A stretch of 54,141 bases of DNA from Allobacillus saliphilus (GCF_018138385.1 NZ_JAGSIE010000017.1:1-54141), one strand, 5' to 3'. Numbered from the stretch's first letter, positions 9,932 through 18,859 are shown. Program-made: numbers and translations. Notes: a model not told the origin generated them from the letters alone.

Positions 9932-11407
9932 ATGTCAGCACAAGAAGTACGTGTACGCTACGCACCAAGTCCAACAGGACATTTGCATATTGGAAATGCT
10001 CGAACAGCTTTGTTTAACTATTTATACGCTAGACATACAGGCGGTAAATTCATCATCCGTATTGAAGATACCGACCAGAAGAGAAACGTTGAAGGTGGAG
10101 AGCTTAGTCAGCTTAATTATTTGAAATGGCTAGGAATCGATTGGGATGAAAGTATCGATCGTGAAGGCGACTATGGCCCGTATCGCCAAATGGAGCGATT
10201 GGACATTTACCGAAAATATGTTGATGAGTTATTGGAACGTGATCTAGCTTATAAATGCTATATGACGGAAGACGAATTAGAGCAAGAAAGAGAAGAACAG
10301 CGGGCGAAGGGCCAAGTCCCAATGTACTCTGGTGCACACCGCAATCTGACTCAAGAAGAACAAGAGAAATACGAACGGGAAGGTCGTAAGCCTAGCATTC
10401 GTTTGCGCGTTCCAAGTCAAGAAACGTATACCTTTTTCGATATCGTGAAAGGGAAAATAACGTTTGAATCAGCTGACTTTGGTGATTGGGTTATTTTGAA
10501 AAAAGATGGCACACCGACGTACAACTTTGCGGTAGCAGTTGATGACCATCTAATGAAAATTACTCATGTTCTTCGGGGTGAAGACCATATTTCAAATACA
10601 CCAAAACAAATGATGGTTTACCGTGCGTTTGATTGGGAAGTGCCTACTTATGCGCATATGACATTAATCGTCAATGAAGAAAGAAAGAAACTCAGCAAGC
10701 GTGATGAAAGTATTATTCAGTTCATTGAACAGTACGAAGAGTTAGGTTATTTGCCTGAAGCTTTGTTTAACTTCATTTCCTTGCTTGGTTGGTCCCCAGT
10801 TGGAGAAGAAGAAATCTTTACAAAAGAAGAATTTATTGAAATGTTCGACCCTGAGCGATTATCAACATCACCGGCTGTTTTTGATAGTGCGAAATTAAAG
10901 TGGATGAACAACCAATATATTAAGTCAAGCTCTTTGGAGCGAGTCATTCAATTAGCAAAACCACACTTATTAAAAGCAGGTAAAATTGAAGAAAATGCCG
11001 ATGAAGAAACAGAAAAGTGGGTTCATGAATTGATTGCGTTATACAAAGAACAGCTAAGTTACGGTGCTGAGATTGTAGAATTGACCGAGTTGTTCTTCAA
11101 GAAAGAAGCGGAGTATTCAGATGAAGCGATGGATGTTCTTAGTCAAGGACACGTTCCTGAAATGCTTGCGAACTTCAGAACTCAGCTAGAAGGATTAGAA
11201 TCCTTTGAAGCGGATGATATTAAAGCGGCAATTAAAGCAACTCAAAAAGATACTGGAAACAAAGGCAAGAAGTTATTCATGCCAATCCGTGTTGCAACGA
11301 CAGCTGAGACAAACGGCCCTGAATTACCACAGGCAATCCACCTACTTGGAAAGGAAACGGTCGTTCATCGATTAGGTCAGTTAATTGATGAGTTAAATAA
11401 TTCGTAA
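9932..11407 (+). CDS. gltX: Glutamyl-tRNA synthetase
   Basis: The 491-residue class I synthetase charges tRNA(Glu), and probably tRNA(Gln) as well, since most Bacillales use the amidotransferase route. The HIGH-type motif is in [14 protein letters not shown] (about 11-24) and the KMSKS-type motif is KKLSKRDES (about 253). The C-terminal anticodon-binding region is of normal length. GGAGGG precedes ATG 9932. It follows ispF by 33 nt and precedes the cysE T-box. Confidence 0.96.
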   Translation: MSAQEVRVRYAPSPTGHLHIGNARTALFNYLYARHTGGKFIIRIEDTDQKRNVEGGELSQLNYLKWLGIDWDESIDREGDYGPYRQMERLDIYRKYVDELLERDLAYKCYMTEDELEQEREEQRAKGQVPMYSGAHRNLTQEEQEKYEREGRKPSIRLRVPSQETYTFFDIVKGKITFESADFGDWVILKKDGTPTYNFAVAVDDHLMKITHVLRGEDHISNTPKQMMVYRAFDWEVPTYAHMTLIVNEERKKLSKRDESIIQFIEQYEELGYLPEALFNFISLLGWSPVGEEEIFTKEEFIEMFDPERLSTSPAVFDSAKLKWMNNQYIKSSSLERVIQLAKPHLLKAGKIEENADEETEKWVHELIALYKEQLSYGAEIVELTELFFKKEAEYSDEAMDVLSQGHVPEMLANFRTQLEGLESFEADDIKAAIKATQKDTGNKGKKLFMPIRVATTAETNGPELPQAIHLLGKETVVHRLGQLIDELNNS

Positions 11408-11452
11408 CAACAACGGTTTTTTGTATATAATAACAATATATCATTGAATAAA

Positions 11453-11688
11453 AACGTGGATGAGGAAAAGTAGCCGATTGAAAGGATCACAGAGAGAGCT
11501 GTATAGGTGAGAACAGCTTTCCGGACAATCGGTGAAATGCCCCTCGGAGTTCTTTTTCTGAAACTCAGTAAGAAAAAGCGAGTAACGATCGTTATCCGTC
11601 TGAGCGAAAGGTGTTAAATACCTTGAAGCAGAGTGGAACCGCGTTTATATACGCCTCTGTCTATTGAATGATAGACAGAGGCTTTTTG
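11453..11688 (+). promoter_or_regulatory. T-box riboswitch, cysteine-specific, controlling cysE-cysS
   Basis: The leader has the T-box elements in order: stem I with an AGAGA-type bulge (about 11490), a specifier loop reading GAAATGC with specifier codon TGC (Cys) at 11538-11540, and the T-box core with TGGAACCGCG at 11634-11643. A terminator follows: GCCTCTGTCTAT at 11653-11664 pairs with ATAGACAGAGGC at 11671-11682, then TTTTT. The TGGA of the core can pair with UCCA, and tRNA(Cys) has discriminator base U, an independent match to the Cys specifier. Uncharged tRNA(Cys) would prevent termination and switch on cysE-cysS. Confidence 0.93.
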
Positions 11689-11797
11689 CATTAAAGTAGC
11701 TTTATAATGCGAAATACATTTTCAAAGAATTTCACCACCTACTAAAAACATCATTCGTGTTCAAGAAGATATAAGCATCAAAGGGAGGAGGATGGAT

Positions 11798-12460
11798 ATG
11801 AGAAAGTTTTTCAGTTTATTGAAAGATGATGTAAAAGTCGTCTTTGACCAAGACCCGGCAGCAAGAAATACGTTCGAAGTCGTATTGACGTATTCCGGCG
11901 TGCATGCCGTTTGGGCACATCGCTTTGCACATGGCTTTCATAAACGGAATATGAAGTTTATCGCTCGTGTCATTTCACAAGTCAGTCGTTTTTTCACGGG
12001 GATTGAAATTCACCCAGGAGCAAAGATTGGACGCCGCTTTTTTATCGATCATGGAATGGCGGTCGTCATCGGTGAAACGTGTGAAATTGGTGATAATGTA
12101 ACGTTGTATCAAGGAGTAACACTTGGTGGAACAGGTAAAGAGAAAGGGAAAAGACATCCGACTCTTAAAGATAATGTGCTTGTTGCAACTGGAGCGAAAG
12201 TGTTGGGCTCCATTACTATTGAAGAACATTCAAAAATTGGTGCAGGGTCCGTTGTATTGAAAGATGTTCCGAAGCATTCAACTGTTGTCGGCATACCTGG
12301 GCGTGTCGTTGTCCAGAATGGTGTGAAAGTGAAAAAGAACTTAGATCACCATAAAATGCCGGATCCGGTCCAAGAGCATTGCAATCGTTTAGAAGGCAGG
12401 ATCAAAGAATTGGAGAAAGAATTGGCTAAGCTGAAAGGAGTGTCTGTGGATGACGATTAA
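11798..12460 (+). CDS. cysE: Serine O-acetyltransferase
   Basis: The 220-residue protein makes O-acetylserine for cysteine synthesis. An N-terminal helical domain has [19 protein letters not shown] left-handed beta-helix follows, with [19 protein letters not shown] and the [13 protein letters not shown] loop typical of the family. I prefer ATG 11798, 6 nt after AGGAGG; ATG 11792 touches the ribosome binding site. It is the first gene under the Cys T-box and overlaps cysS by 11 nt. Confidence 0.94.
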   Translation: MRKFFSLLKDDVKVVFDQDPAARNTFEVVLTYSGVHAVWAHRFAHGFHKRNMKFIARVISQVSRFFTGIEIHPGAKIGRRFFIDHGMAVVIGETCEIGDNVTLYQGVTLGGTGKEKGKRHPTLKDNVLVATGAKVLGSITIEEHSKIGAGSVVLKDVPKHSTVVGIPGRVVVQNGVKVKKNLDHHKMPDPVQEHCNRLEGRIKELEKELAKLKGVSVDDD

Positions 12461-13847
12461 GTTATACAATTCGTTAACGCGGAAAAAAGAGGAATTTCAA
12501 CCGATAGAAGAAGGTAAAGTAAAGATGTATGTGTGTGGGCCGACCGTTTACAACTATATTCATATCGGAAACGCCCGCCCAGCAATCGTCTTTGATACGG
12601 TTCGTCGTTTCTTGGAATACGTCGGATACGAAGTGGAATACGTATTAAACTTTACAGATGTCGACGATAAATTAATTAAAGCAGCTAAAGAACTAGGTGA
12701 GGAAGTTCCAGACATCGCCGAACGCTTTATTAAAGCGTATAAAGAGGATGTTTCTAAATTACACGTACAAGAAGCGGTCCATCATCCGAGAGTTACCGAA
12801 TCCATGGAAGAGATCATTGCTTTCATTGAAGGATTAGTTGAAAAAGGCTTTGCTTATGAAGTGGATGGAGATGTATACTATCGGACAAGAAAGTTTGAAG
12901 AATATGGGAAGTTATCTCATCAATCGATAGACGAACTTCGCTCTGGAGCGAGAATACAAGTTGGAGAGAAGAAAGACGACCCGCTTGATTTTGCTTTATG
13001 GAAAAAAGCGAAAGATGGAGAAATCTCTTGGGAAAGTCCTTGGGGAGAAGGACGACCGGGGTGGCATATCGAATGTTCAGCTATGGCGAAAAAGTATTTA
13101 GGTGAAACAATCGATATTCATGCGGGTGGTCAAGACTTAACTTTCCCACACCATGAAAATGAAATCGCACAGTCTGAAGCGAATAATGACAAAACGTTCG
13201 CAAACTATTGGATTCATAACGGTTATATTCAAATAGAAAATGAAAAAATGTCTAAATCACTAGGTAACTTTATTTTGGTGAAAGATATCATTGAGCAGTT
13301 CGATCCAAACATCATTCGATTTTTCATGCTAAGTGTTCATTACCGCAATCCGATTAACTTCAGCCAGTCGGTCATCGAAAATACGCGTAATAGCTTTGAT
13401 CGAATCCAAACGGCTTATCAAAATTTGTTATATCGAAAAGAAACAAGTGTAAACTTAACGGATAACCATGCACAGTGGATGGATTCCATTGACTCACATC
13501 GTTCAAGATTCATTGAAGAAATGAATGATGACTTCAATACTGCCAATGCGATCTCGGTTCTGTTTGAATTGGCAAAAGACGCCAATCGTTATTTGGAAAA
13601 CAAACAGACAGATACAACAGTTATCGATGTTTTCATCGAGCTGTTTGAAGAAATTACTGGAGTACTCGGACTGAAGTTAGAGACAGAGGAGCTACATGAT
13701 GAAGATATTGAACAATTAATAGAAGAACGTGTTCAAGCAAGGAAGGACCGGAATTTCGGTCGTGCGGACGAAATTCGTGATTTATTGGATGAAAAAGGTA
13801 TTGTATTAGAGGATACGCCACAAGGAACTCGATGGAAGCGGAAGTGA
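12450..13847 (+). CDS. cysS: Cysteinyl-tRNA synthetase
   Basis: The 465-residue class I synthetase has the zinc-site cysteine in [10 protein letters not shown], the HIGH-type motif YIHIGNARP, the conserved GWHIECSAM and [13 protein letters not shown] zinc-site segments, and KMSKSLGN near residue 267. It overlaps the end of cysE, with AAAGGAG inside the cysE coding region. Coupling acetylserine synthesis with charging of tRNA(Cys) under one Cys T-box makes physiological sense. Confidence 0.97.
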   Translation: MTIKLYNSLTRKKEEFQPIEEGKVKMYVCGPTVYNYIHIGNARPAIVFDTVRRFLEYVGYEVEYVLNFTDVDDKLIKAAKELGEEVPDIAERFIKAYKEDVSKLHVQEAVHHPRVTESMEEIIAFIEGLVEKGFAYEVDGDVYYRTRKFEEYGKLSHQSIDELRSGARIQVGEKKDDPLDFALWKKAKDGEISWESPWGEGRPGWHIECSAMAKKYLGETIDIHAGGQDLTFPHHENEIAQSEANNDKTFANYWIHNGYIQIENEKMSKSLGNFILVKDIIEQFDPNIIRFFMLSVHYRNPINFSQSVIENTRNSFDRIQTAYQNLLYRKETSVNLTDNHAQWMDSIDSHRSRFIEEMNDDFNTANAISVLFELAKDANRYLENKQTDTTVIDVFIELFEEITGVLGLKLETEELHDEDIEQLIEERVQARKDRNFGRADEIRDLLDEKGIVLEDTPQGTRWKRK

Positions 13848-13851
13848 ATGT

Positions 13852-14253
13852 ATGACTGAACCATTTCAAATGAAGAGCTTGGCACTTGCTTACATGGGAG
13901 ATGCCATTTATGAAGTTTACGTTAGGGCTTATTTAATTGAAAAAGGAGAGGTGAAGCCGCAAAAGCTTCACCAATCCGCTATATCATTTGTAGCCGCAAC
14001 TGCACAAGCATCTACGGTGAAAAGCTGGCTTAATGATAGATTTCTAACGGAGAAGGAAGAAGCGATCGTACGTAGAGGGAGAAACGCGAAGTCGAATAAA
14101 CCGAAGAGTACAGATGTACAGACATATCGACTAAGTACCGCATTTGAAGCATTACTTGGTTATTTATATTTAAATCAAGAAACCGATCGACTGGAACAAT
14201 TGATTTCTATGGCGATTATGGACGCAGAAGAAAGGAGAACAAAACGTGAGTGA
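13852..14253 (+). CDS. mrnC: Mini-ribonuclease 3
   Basis: The 133-residue protein consists of an RNase III catalytic domain without a double-stranded RNA-binding domain. The family motif LALAYMGDAIYEVYVR near the N-terminus contains the acidic catalytic Asp, and ALLGYLYL carries the second conserved segment. Mini-III matures the ends of 23S rRNA in B. subtilis. It starts 4 nt after cysS and overlaps the next gene by 8 nt, the standard Bacillales order. Confidence 0.94.
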   Translation: MTEPFQMKSLALAYMGDAIYEVYVRAYLIEKGEVKPQKLHQSAISFVAATAQASTVKSWLNDRFLTEKEEAIVRRGRNAKSNKPKSTDVQTYRLSTAFEALLGYLYLNQETDRLEQLISMAIMDAEERRTKRE

Positions 14254-14986
14254 AGAATGGATTGTAGGAAGAAATGCCGTATTAGAAACATTGAAATCTG
14301 GGCGTGCAATTAACAAAGTGCTTGTTCTTGAATCCATGAAGCCTGCTGCCCAAGGGGAGCTCATACAGGCAGCGAAGCAGGCGAATATTCATGTGCAAAA
14401 AGTACCGAGAAATAAACTTGACCAATTAGGTGAACATCACCAAGGTGTCGCTGCTTCTGTTGCTGCATATGAATATTTAGATCTCGAAGATTTGCTTCTT
14501 ATTCCAGAAAATAAAAACGAGACTCCTTTTTTCGTCCTATTAGATGAGTTAGAAGACCCACATAATTTAGGATCTATTATGCGTACAGCCGATGCGATCG
14601 GTGTGCATGGAATTATTATTCCGAAGAGACGCTCAGTGCAACTGACGCAAACGGTAGCGAAAGCATCTACCGGTGCGATTGAATACGTTCCAGTGGCTCG
14701 AGTGACGAATATGGCACAGACAATCGAGCGATTGAAAGAGGAAAACATCTGGGTAATTGGAACCGACGCTTCAGCTTCCGAGGATTATCGGCAAGGAACG
14801 TATGATATGCCGCTAGCTCTTGTGATTGGTAGTGAAGGAAAAGGAATCAGCCGCTTGGTCGCGAAGAAGTGCGATTGGCATATTAAGCTTCCGATGATTG
14901 GTCATGTTACATCACTAAATGCTTCTGTTTCGGCGAGCTTGCTCATGTATGAAGTATACCGAAAACGGAATCCGTTAGGTGAATGA
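14246..14986 (+). CDS. rlmB: SpoU-type 23S rRNA 2'-O-methyltransferase
   Basis: The 246-residue protein has an N-terminal substrate-binding domain (WIVGRNAVLETLKSGR) and a SPOUT domain. The SpoU motifs are DELEDPHNLGSIMRTADA (motif 1), VIGSEGKGISRLV (motif 2) and PMIGHVTSLNASVSAS (motif 3). The likely product methylates a guanosine ribose of 23S rRNA (RlmB/TrmH group 3). It has a GTG start with GAAAGGAG upstream and overlaps mrnC by 8 nt. Confidence 0.92.
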   Translation: MSEEWIVGRNAVLETLKSGRAINKVLVLESMKPAAQGELIQAAKQANIHVQKVPRNKLDQLGEHHQGVAASVAAYEYLDLEDLLLIPENKNETPFFVLLDELEDPHNLGSIMRTADAIGVHGIIIPKRRSVQLTQTVAKASTGAIEYVPVARVTNMAQTIERLKEENIWVIGTDASASEDYRQGTYDMPLALVIGSEGKGISRLVAKKCDWHIKLPMIGHVTSLNASVSASLLMYEVYRKRNPLGE

Positions 14987-14989
14987 TCC

Positions 14990-15499
14990 ATGATCGTACT
15001 CATTGTCGATGGTTACAATATGATTGGTGATTGGCCCGTGCTAAAGAAATTAAAAGAAAAAAGCTTAGAAGAGGCACGGGCGAAGTTAGTTGAGTTGTTA
15101 GCGGAATTTCAAGCTTATATGGATTATCGAATCATTGTCATTTTCGATGCTTATAACGTTAAAGGGCCAGAGAGCCGCGAAACATTCAAAAAAGTTCAAT
15201 TGATTTATACGAAAGAAAATGAAACCGCTGATGAGGCGATAGAAAAGTTGATTAAAGAAGTGAAGAATGTCAAAACGAAAGTGTATGTAGCGACATCTGA
15301 CTTTCAAGAACAATGGACTGTTTTCTCACAAGGAGCGTTAAGGAAGTCTGCTCGCGAGTTGTTTTTAGAGATTCAACGAATGGAAAAAGATATTCAAATC
15401 GACCTAGCGAATAACCAAAAGTTAGCGCCGAAACATAAGATATTACTTGATCAAGACCTTCGCTCGAAATTTGAAGAAATGAGAAGAGGAAGAAAATAG
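14990..15499 (+). CDS. rae1: NYN-domain ribosome-dependent endoribonuclease Rae1
   Basis: The 169-residue protein (YacP family) has a PIN-like NYN domain. The acidic motif VDGYNMIGDWP is at residues 6-16, IVIFDAYNVKG near 46 and VYVATSDFQEQWTVF near 95. In B. subtilis Rae1 enters the ribosomal A site and cuts mRNA in a translation-dependent way. It starts 3 nt after rlmB, and a sigma-A promoter for sigH follows immediately. Confidence 0.92.
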   Translation: MIVLIVDGYNMIGDWPVLKKLKEKSLEEARAKLVELLAEFQAYMDYRIIVIFDAYNVKGPESRETFKKVQLIYTKENETADEAIEKLIKEVKNVKTKVYVATSDFQEQWTVFSQGALRKSARELFLEIQRMEKDIQIDLANNQKLAPKHKILLDQDLRSKFEEMRRGRK

Positions 15500-15511
15500 T
15501 TCAAACAATAG

Positions 15512-15541
15512 TTGACTGAAAATTCACAAATCCTGTATAAT
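15512..15541 (+). promoter_or_regulatory. Promoter of sigH
   Basis: TTGACT at 15512 and TATAAT at 15536 have an 18-bp spacer, 13 nt after the rae1 stop. In B. subtilis sigH transcription is repressed by AbrB; I cannot verify an AbrB site by eye. Confidence 0.72.
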
Positions 15542-15584
15542 AATGTTGTATTCTTATATCTGTTATCATTCAGGAGGAGCTAAC

Positions 15585-16235
15585 GTGATCACTAAGACAG
15601 AATTGAAGATGAAACAGGACATGATGGAGTCAGAAGATGAACGCCTCGTGGAACTCGTTCAGCAGGGAGATGGGCAAGCTTTGAATCAATTGATTCTGAA
15701 ATATAAAGGCTTTGTCCGAGGAAAAGCTCGTACATATTTTCTAATTGGTGCAGACCGAGAAGATATCATTCAAGAAGGGATGATCGGTTTATATAAAGCG
15801 ATCCGTGATTACCGACCGGACAAGCTCTCATCGTTTAAGATGTTTGCGGAGCTTTGTGTAACGCGCCAAATTATTACGGCAATCAAAACAGCGACCCGCC
15901 AAAAGCATATTCCGCTGAATTCCTATGTTTCGTTAGACAAGCCAATTTATGACGAGGAATCTGACCGTACACTAATTGATGTTATCGCGGAAGATGAGTT
16001 AGGTGATCCGGAGAAGCTATTGATCAACCGTGAGAAAAATGGTGATATGGAAATCAAAATGCGTGAAGTGTTAAGTGAGCTCGAGCAAGAAGTTCTAAAC
16101 CTTTATTTAGATGGATGCTCGTATCAAGAGATTTCACTAAAATTAAATCGTCACGTTAAATCGATTGACAATGCTCTCCAGAGGGTGAAAAGAAAGTTGG
16201 AACGTTACTTGCAAGTGAACGAAGTAACGCTTTAA
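15585..16235 (+). CDS. sigH: RNA polymerase sigma-H factor
   Basis: The 216-residue sigma-70 family protein directs post-exponential and early sporulation transcription in B. subtilis. Region 2 includes YFLIGADREDIIQEGMIGLYKAI, here split across residues ~58-80, followed by FAELCVTRQIITAIKTATR. Region 4 ends with LNRHVKSIDNALQRVKRKL. I chose GTG 15585 because AGGAGGAG lies 6 nt upstream; the longer frame from 15543 starts before that site. It is placed before rpmG-secE-nusG as in Bacillus. Confidence 0.95.
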   Translation: MITKTELKMKQDMMESEDERLVELVQQGDGQALNQLILKYKGFVRGKARTYFLIGADREDIIQEGMIGLYKAIRDYRPDKLSSFKMFAELCVTRQIITAIKTATRQKHIPLNSYVSLDKPIYDEESDRTLIDVIAEDELGDPEKLLINREKNGDMEIKMREVLSELEQEVLNLYLDGCSYQEISLKLNRHVKSIDNALQRVKRKLERYLQVNEVTL

Positions 16236-16242
16236 ACATTAT

Positions 16243-16271
16243 TTGACACACTCTTACCCTCGTGGTAAGTT
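16243..16271 (+). promoter_or_regulatory. Candidate promoter of rpmG-secE
   Basis: TTGACA at 16243 is followed after 17 bp by TAAGTT at 16266, which is weak but preceded by an extended -10 TGG. A perfect 6-bp inverted repeat, CTTACC/GGTAAG (16253-16269), lies between and partly over the -10. Confidence 0.5.
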
Positions 16272-16307
16272 TATTGGGTATGAATGAAATCAGATTGAGG
16301 TTAATTT

Positions 16308-16454
16308 ATGAGAAAAAAAGTAGCACTGGCATGTTCGGTTTGTCAGTCGCGTAACTATACAACAGATAAAAAAACAAGTTCTAGTGAGCGAATTGAAATA
16401 AAAAAATTTTGTAAAACGTGTGGTAGTCATACGTTACACCGAGAGACGAAATAG
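16308..16454 (+). CDS. rpmGB: 50S ribosomal protein L33 (zinc-binding type)
   Basis: A 48-residue ORF begins [17 protein letters not shown]. The CSVC and CKTC pairs form the zinc ribbon of C+ type L33. The end, HTLHRETK, is typical. The ribosome binding site is weak (GAGG). Its position between sigH and secE is the same as that of rpmGB in B. subtilis. Confidence 0.93.
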   Translation: MRKKVALACSVCQSRNYTTDKKTSSSERIEIKKFCKTCGSHTLHRETK

Positions 16455-16480
16455 TGTGCAGCAAGGTAAGGGGGATGTAG

Positions 16481-16648
16481 ATGGTCAAGTTCTTAAAAGA
16501 TGTCAATCGAGAAATGCGTAAAGTATCGTGGCCTAAAGGAAATGAGCTAACCCGATATACTGTGATCGTATTGGTGACTGTTATTTTCTTTGGTGTCTTT
16601 TTCACCGTAACTGATTTAGTTTTATCTCAAATTTTAGAGCTCTTTTAA
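16481..16648 (+). CDS. secE: Preprotein translocase subunit SecE
   Basis: The 55-residue protein has the conserved cytoplasmic [20 protein letters not shown] segment split around the VSWP motif (residues 16-19), then one membrane helix (about 25-47). This is the short single-span SecE of Gram-positive bacteria, partner of SecY (encoded at 43657). A GGGGG-rich ribosome binding site precedes ATG. It is followed by a terminator before nusG. Confidence 0.94.
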   Translation: MVKFLKDVNREMRKVSWPKGNELTRYTVIVLVTVIFFGVFFTVTDLVLSQILELF

Positions 16649-16695
16649 TTCAATGGTTTAATGACAGAGTGTTGTGCTATAATAGCTAATGACAT

Positions 16696-16720
16696 AAAAC
16701 CCGCTTGCCGGGTTTTTTAT
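16696..16720 (+). terminator. Intrinsic terminator between secE and nusG
   Basis: AAAACCCG at 16696 pairs with CGGGTTTT at 16709-16716 around a CTTGC loop, and the T-run continues to 16718. An extended -10 sequence (TGC then TATAAT at 16678-16683) lies just upstream, and a second TATAAT lies at 16745. Confidence 0.8.
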
Positions 16721-16787
16721 TATACATTTTTTTGCTAAATAACGTATAATTCAACCAACGAGTACAGCATTGAGATGGGAGTTCAAG

Positions 16788-16907
16788 TTGTTGGAAGATG
16801 AGAAAGCAGAAGCTACTCTGATCTCTTTGGTTTCTCATGTTGCAATAGATTGGGATGTTTGGAAATCGAAAGGGTCAATGAATAGGAGGGAAGGCATAAG
16901 CCTGTAA
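16788..16907 (+). CDS. Possible 39-codon leader ORF upstream of nusG
   Basis: A frame opening with TTG TTG GAA at 16788 runs to TAA at 16905-16907, two bases before the nusG ATG. GGGAG (16777-16781) lies 6 nt upstream of the first TTG. The predicted peptide is acidic at its start (LLEDEKAEATL) and basic near its end (MNRREGISL). I know of no homologue. It may be a chance frame, but its stop position would allow translational coupling to nusG. Confidence 0.35.
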   Translation: MLEDEKAEATLISLVSHVAIDWDVWKSKGSMNRREGISL

Positions 16908-16909
16908 TT

Positions 16910-17443
16910 ATGGAGAAAAACTGGTATGTGGTTCATACGTATTCTGGTTATGAAAACAAAGTTAAATTAAACTTAGAAAAAAGAATAGAATCAATGGGTA
17001 TGGAAGATAAAATTTTTAGAGTGATTGTTCCCGAAGAGGAAGAGACAGAAGTTAAAAATGGAAAAAGAAAGACAGCTTTGAAGAAAGTATTTCCTGGATA
17101 TGTTTTGACAGAAATGATTATGACGGATGATTCCTGGTTTGTCGTTAGAAATACACCTGGCGTCACAGGGTTTGTTGGATCAACAGGAGCTGGACAAAAG
17201 CCGACACCATTATTGCCAGAAGAATCTGAGCGAATTTTAAAACGAATGGGTGTCAAAGATCAAGCGCCTGAAATTGATTTTGAATTAAAAGAGACGGTTC
17301 GCGTGACAGAAGGTCCTTTCGCGAATTTCACTGGTACAATCGAAAATATCGATACAGATAAATTGAAGGTCAAAGTCCATGTCAACATGTTTGGTAGAGA
17401 AACACCTGTCGAACTAGACTTTAATCAGATAGAAAAATTATAA
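16910..17443 (+). CDS. nusG: Transcription termination/antitermination factor NusG
   Basis: The 177-residue protein has an N-terminal NGN domain (EKNWYVVHTYSGYE, FPGYVLTEM, VRNTPGVTGFVG) and a C-terminal KOW domain (about 125-177, GPFANFTGTIENI, VNMFGRETPVEL). NusG binds RNA polymerase and modulates pausing. The start is fixed by homology, but the nearest good ribosome binding site (AGGAGG, 16884-16889) is 20 nt upstream. An AGGC-ATAA-GCCT hairpin lies between and could shorten the gap. Confidence 0.96.
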   Translation: MEKNWYVVHTYSGYENKVKLNLEKRIESMGMEDKIFRVIVPEEEETEVKNGKRKTALKKVFPGYVLTEMIMTDDSWFVVRNTPGVTGFVGSTGAGQKPTPLLPEESERILKRMGVKDQAPEIDFELKETVRVTEGPFANFTGTIENIDTDKLKVKVHVNMFGRETPVELDFNQIEKL

Positions 17444-17451
17444 CAAACCAC

Positions 17452-17480
17452 TTGCATTCATAGTCGAAAAATGCTAAGAT
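17452..17480 (+). promoter_or_regulatory. Sigma-A promoter of rplK-rplA
   Basis: TTGCAT at 17452 and TAAGAT at 17475 have a 17-bp spacer, with an extended -10 TGC directly before. It is 9 nt after the nusG stop. Confidence 0.72.
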
Positions 17481-17521
17481 TTTTATGTTTCTCATGGCCT
17501 GATCGGCTAATGATAAAAATG

Positions 17522-17549
17522 AGTGGGAGGGGCAAGCCCCAATTACCAC
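17522..17549 (+). promoter_or_regulatory. Probable L1-binding leader site upstream of rplK
   Basis: AGTGGGAGG at 17522-17530 is followed by a GGGG-CAAG-CCCC hairpin and ACCAC at 17545-17549, which pairs with GTGG. The same AGTGGGAGG...ACCAC arrangement recurs upstream of rplA. In other bacteria ribosomal protein L1 represses the L11-L1 operon by binding a 23S-like mRNA site; I infer that here. Confidence 0.55.
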
Positions 17550-17576
17550 ATCACGGACTTTAAGGAGGTGTGTCTC

Positions 17577-18002
17577 GTGGCTAAAAAAGTAGTTAACGTT
17601 ATTAAACTTCAAATTCCAGCAGGTAAAGCAAACCCTGCACCGCCAGTCGGTCCTGCATTGGGTCAAGCTGGTATTAATATCATGGGATTCTGTAAGGAAT
17701 TTAACGCACAAACACAAGATGAAGCTGGCATGATTATCCCGGTTGAAATTTCTGTTTTTGAAGATCGTTCATTTACTTTCATAACAAAAACTCCACCGGC
17801 TGCTGTGCTTCTTAAAAAAGCGGCAGGTATTGAATCCGGTTCTGGTGAACCAAACCGTAACAAGGTCGCAACAGTTAAACGCGATCAAGTACGTGAAATT
17901 GCTGAAACAAAAATGCAGGATTTAAACGCTGCTGATGTGGATGCTGCTGTACGTATGGTAGAAGGTACTGCCCGCAGCATGGGTGTTACGATTGAAGACT
18001 AA
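17577..18002 (+). CDS. rplK: 50S ribosomal protein L11
   Basis: The 141-residue protein has the N-terminal [20 protein letters not shown] region with the conserved prolines, and a C-terminal rRNA-binding domain ending [11 protein letters not shown]11 is part of the GTPase-associated center and is needed for RelA-type stringent control. I chose GTG 17577, with AAGGAGG upstream; the frame open from 17523 would put the leader hairpin in the coding region. It is transcribed with rplA. Confidence 0.95.
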   Translation: MAKKVVNVIKLQIPAGKANPAPPVGPALGQAGINIMGFCKEFNAQTQDEAGMIIPVEISVFEDRSFTFITKTPPAAVLLKKAAGIESGSGEPNRNKVATVKRDQVREIAETKMQDLNAADVDAAVRMVEGTARSMGVTIED

Positions 18003-18015
18003 TGTCAATGCTATG

Positions 18016-18050
18016 AAAGGTTGCGGATGAATACTTTCGCAACCTTTATT
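18016..18050 (+). terminator. Terminator-like hairpin between rplK and rplA
   Basis: AAAGGTTGCG pairs perfectly with CGCAACCTTT at 18038-18047 (10 bp, 12-nt loop). Few T residues follow the stem, so it may be a weak attenuator or an RNA-processing structure rather than a strong terminator. Confidence 0.45.
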
Positions 18051-18118
18051 ACAGGTTAACAAAAGTCCAGTAGAGACGATTGTCTTTACCCGAAGACTTA
18101 CTTCGGTAAGTTTTCGTA

Positions 18119-18145
18119 AGTGGGAGGTTTAACCGTTAAAACCAC
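18119..18145 (+). promoter_or_regulatory. Probable L1-binding site upstream of rplA
   Basis: AGTGGGAGG at 18119-18127 is followed by an AT-rich hairpin (GGTTTAA with TTAAAACC) and ACCAC at 18141-18145. This repeats the layout in the rplK leader and lies 19 nt before the gene for L1 itself, fitting autogenous control. Confidence 0.55.
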
Positions 18146-18163
18146 AAAGAGGAGGAAAATATA

Positions 18164-18859
18164 ATGGCTAAAAAAGGTAAAAAATATAGCGAAGCACTAA
18201 AATTAGTTGATCGTTCAAAAAGCTATGATTCTAAAGAAGCGATTGAGCTTGTGAAAAAAGCATCTACAGCTAAGTTCGATGAAACTGTTGAAGCTGCTTT
18301 CCGTTTGGGTGTTGATCCAAAGAAAGCTGACCAACAAATCCGTGGCGCAATGGTATTACCACACGGTACTGGTAAAACACGACGTGTTCTTGTCTTTGCA
18401 AAAGGCGACAAAGCTAAAGAGGCTGAAGCGGCAGGCGCTGACTACGTAGGCGATCAAGAATACATCAGCAAAATCAATGAAGGTTGGTTTGATTTTGATG
18501 TAATCGTTGCTACACCAGACATGATGGCTGAAGTCGGTAAGCTTGGTCGTGTACTTGGACCAAAAGGTTTAATGCCTAACCCGAAAACTGGCACAGTTAC
18601 TTTCGAAGTGGAAAAAGCCGTTCAGGAAATCAAAGCAGGTAAAGTTGAATACCGCGTTGATAAAGCTGGTAACATTCACGTTCCAATCGGGAAAGTCTCT
18701 TTCGAAGACGACAAATTGGTAGAGAACTTTGCTGCAATCACTGAAACACTAGTGAAAGCAAAGCCTCAAGCTTCAAAAGGTAAATATATGCGTAATGCTG
18801 CCATCTCATCAACGATGGGACCTGGTGTACGCGTAGACGTATCAAGTTTCACCAATTAA
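18164..18859 (+). CDS. rplA: 50S ribosomal protein L1
   Basis: The 231-residue protein has typical L1 segments: [20 protein letters not shown] near the start and [15 protein letters not shown] near residue 130 in domain II. The C-terminal [17 protein letters not shown] belongs to the rRNA-binding domain I. It forms the L1 stalk at the ribosomal E site and is a likely autorepressor of rplK-rplA. GAGGAGG precedes ATG. Confidence 0.97.
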   Translation: MAKKGKKYSEALKLVDRSKSYDSKEAIELVKKASTAKFDETVEAAFRLGVDPKKADQQIRGAMVLPHGTGKTRRVLVFAKGDKAKEAEAAGADYVGDQEYISKINEGWFDFDVIVATPDMMAEVGKLGRVLGPKGLMPNPKTGTVTFEVEKAVQEIKAGKVEYRVDKAGNIHVPIGKVSFEDDKLVENFAAITETLVKAKPQASKGKYMRNAAISSTMGPGVRVDVSSFTN

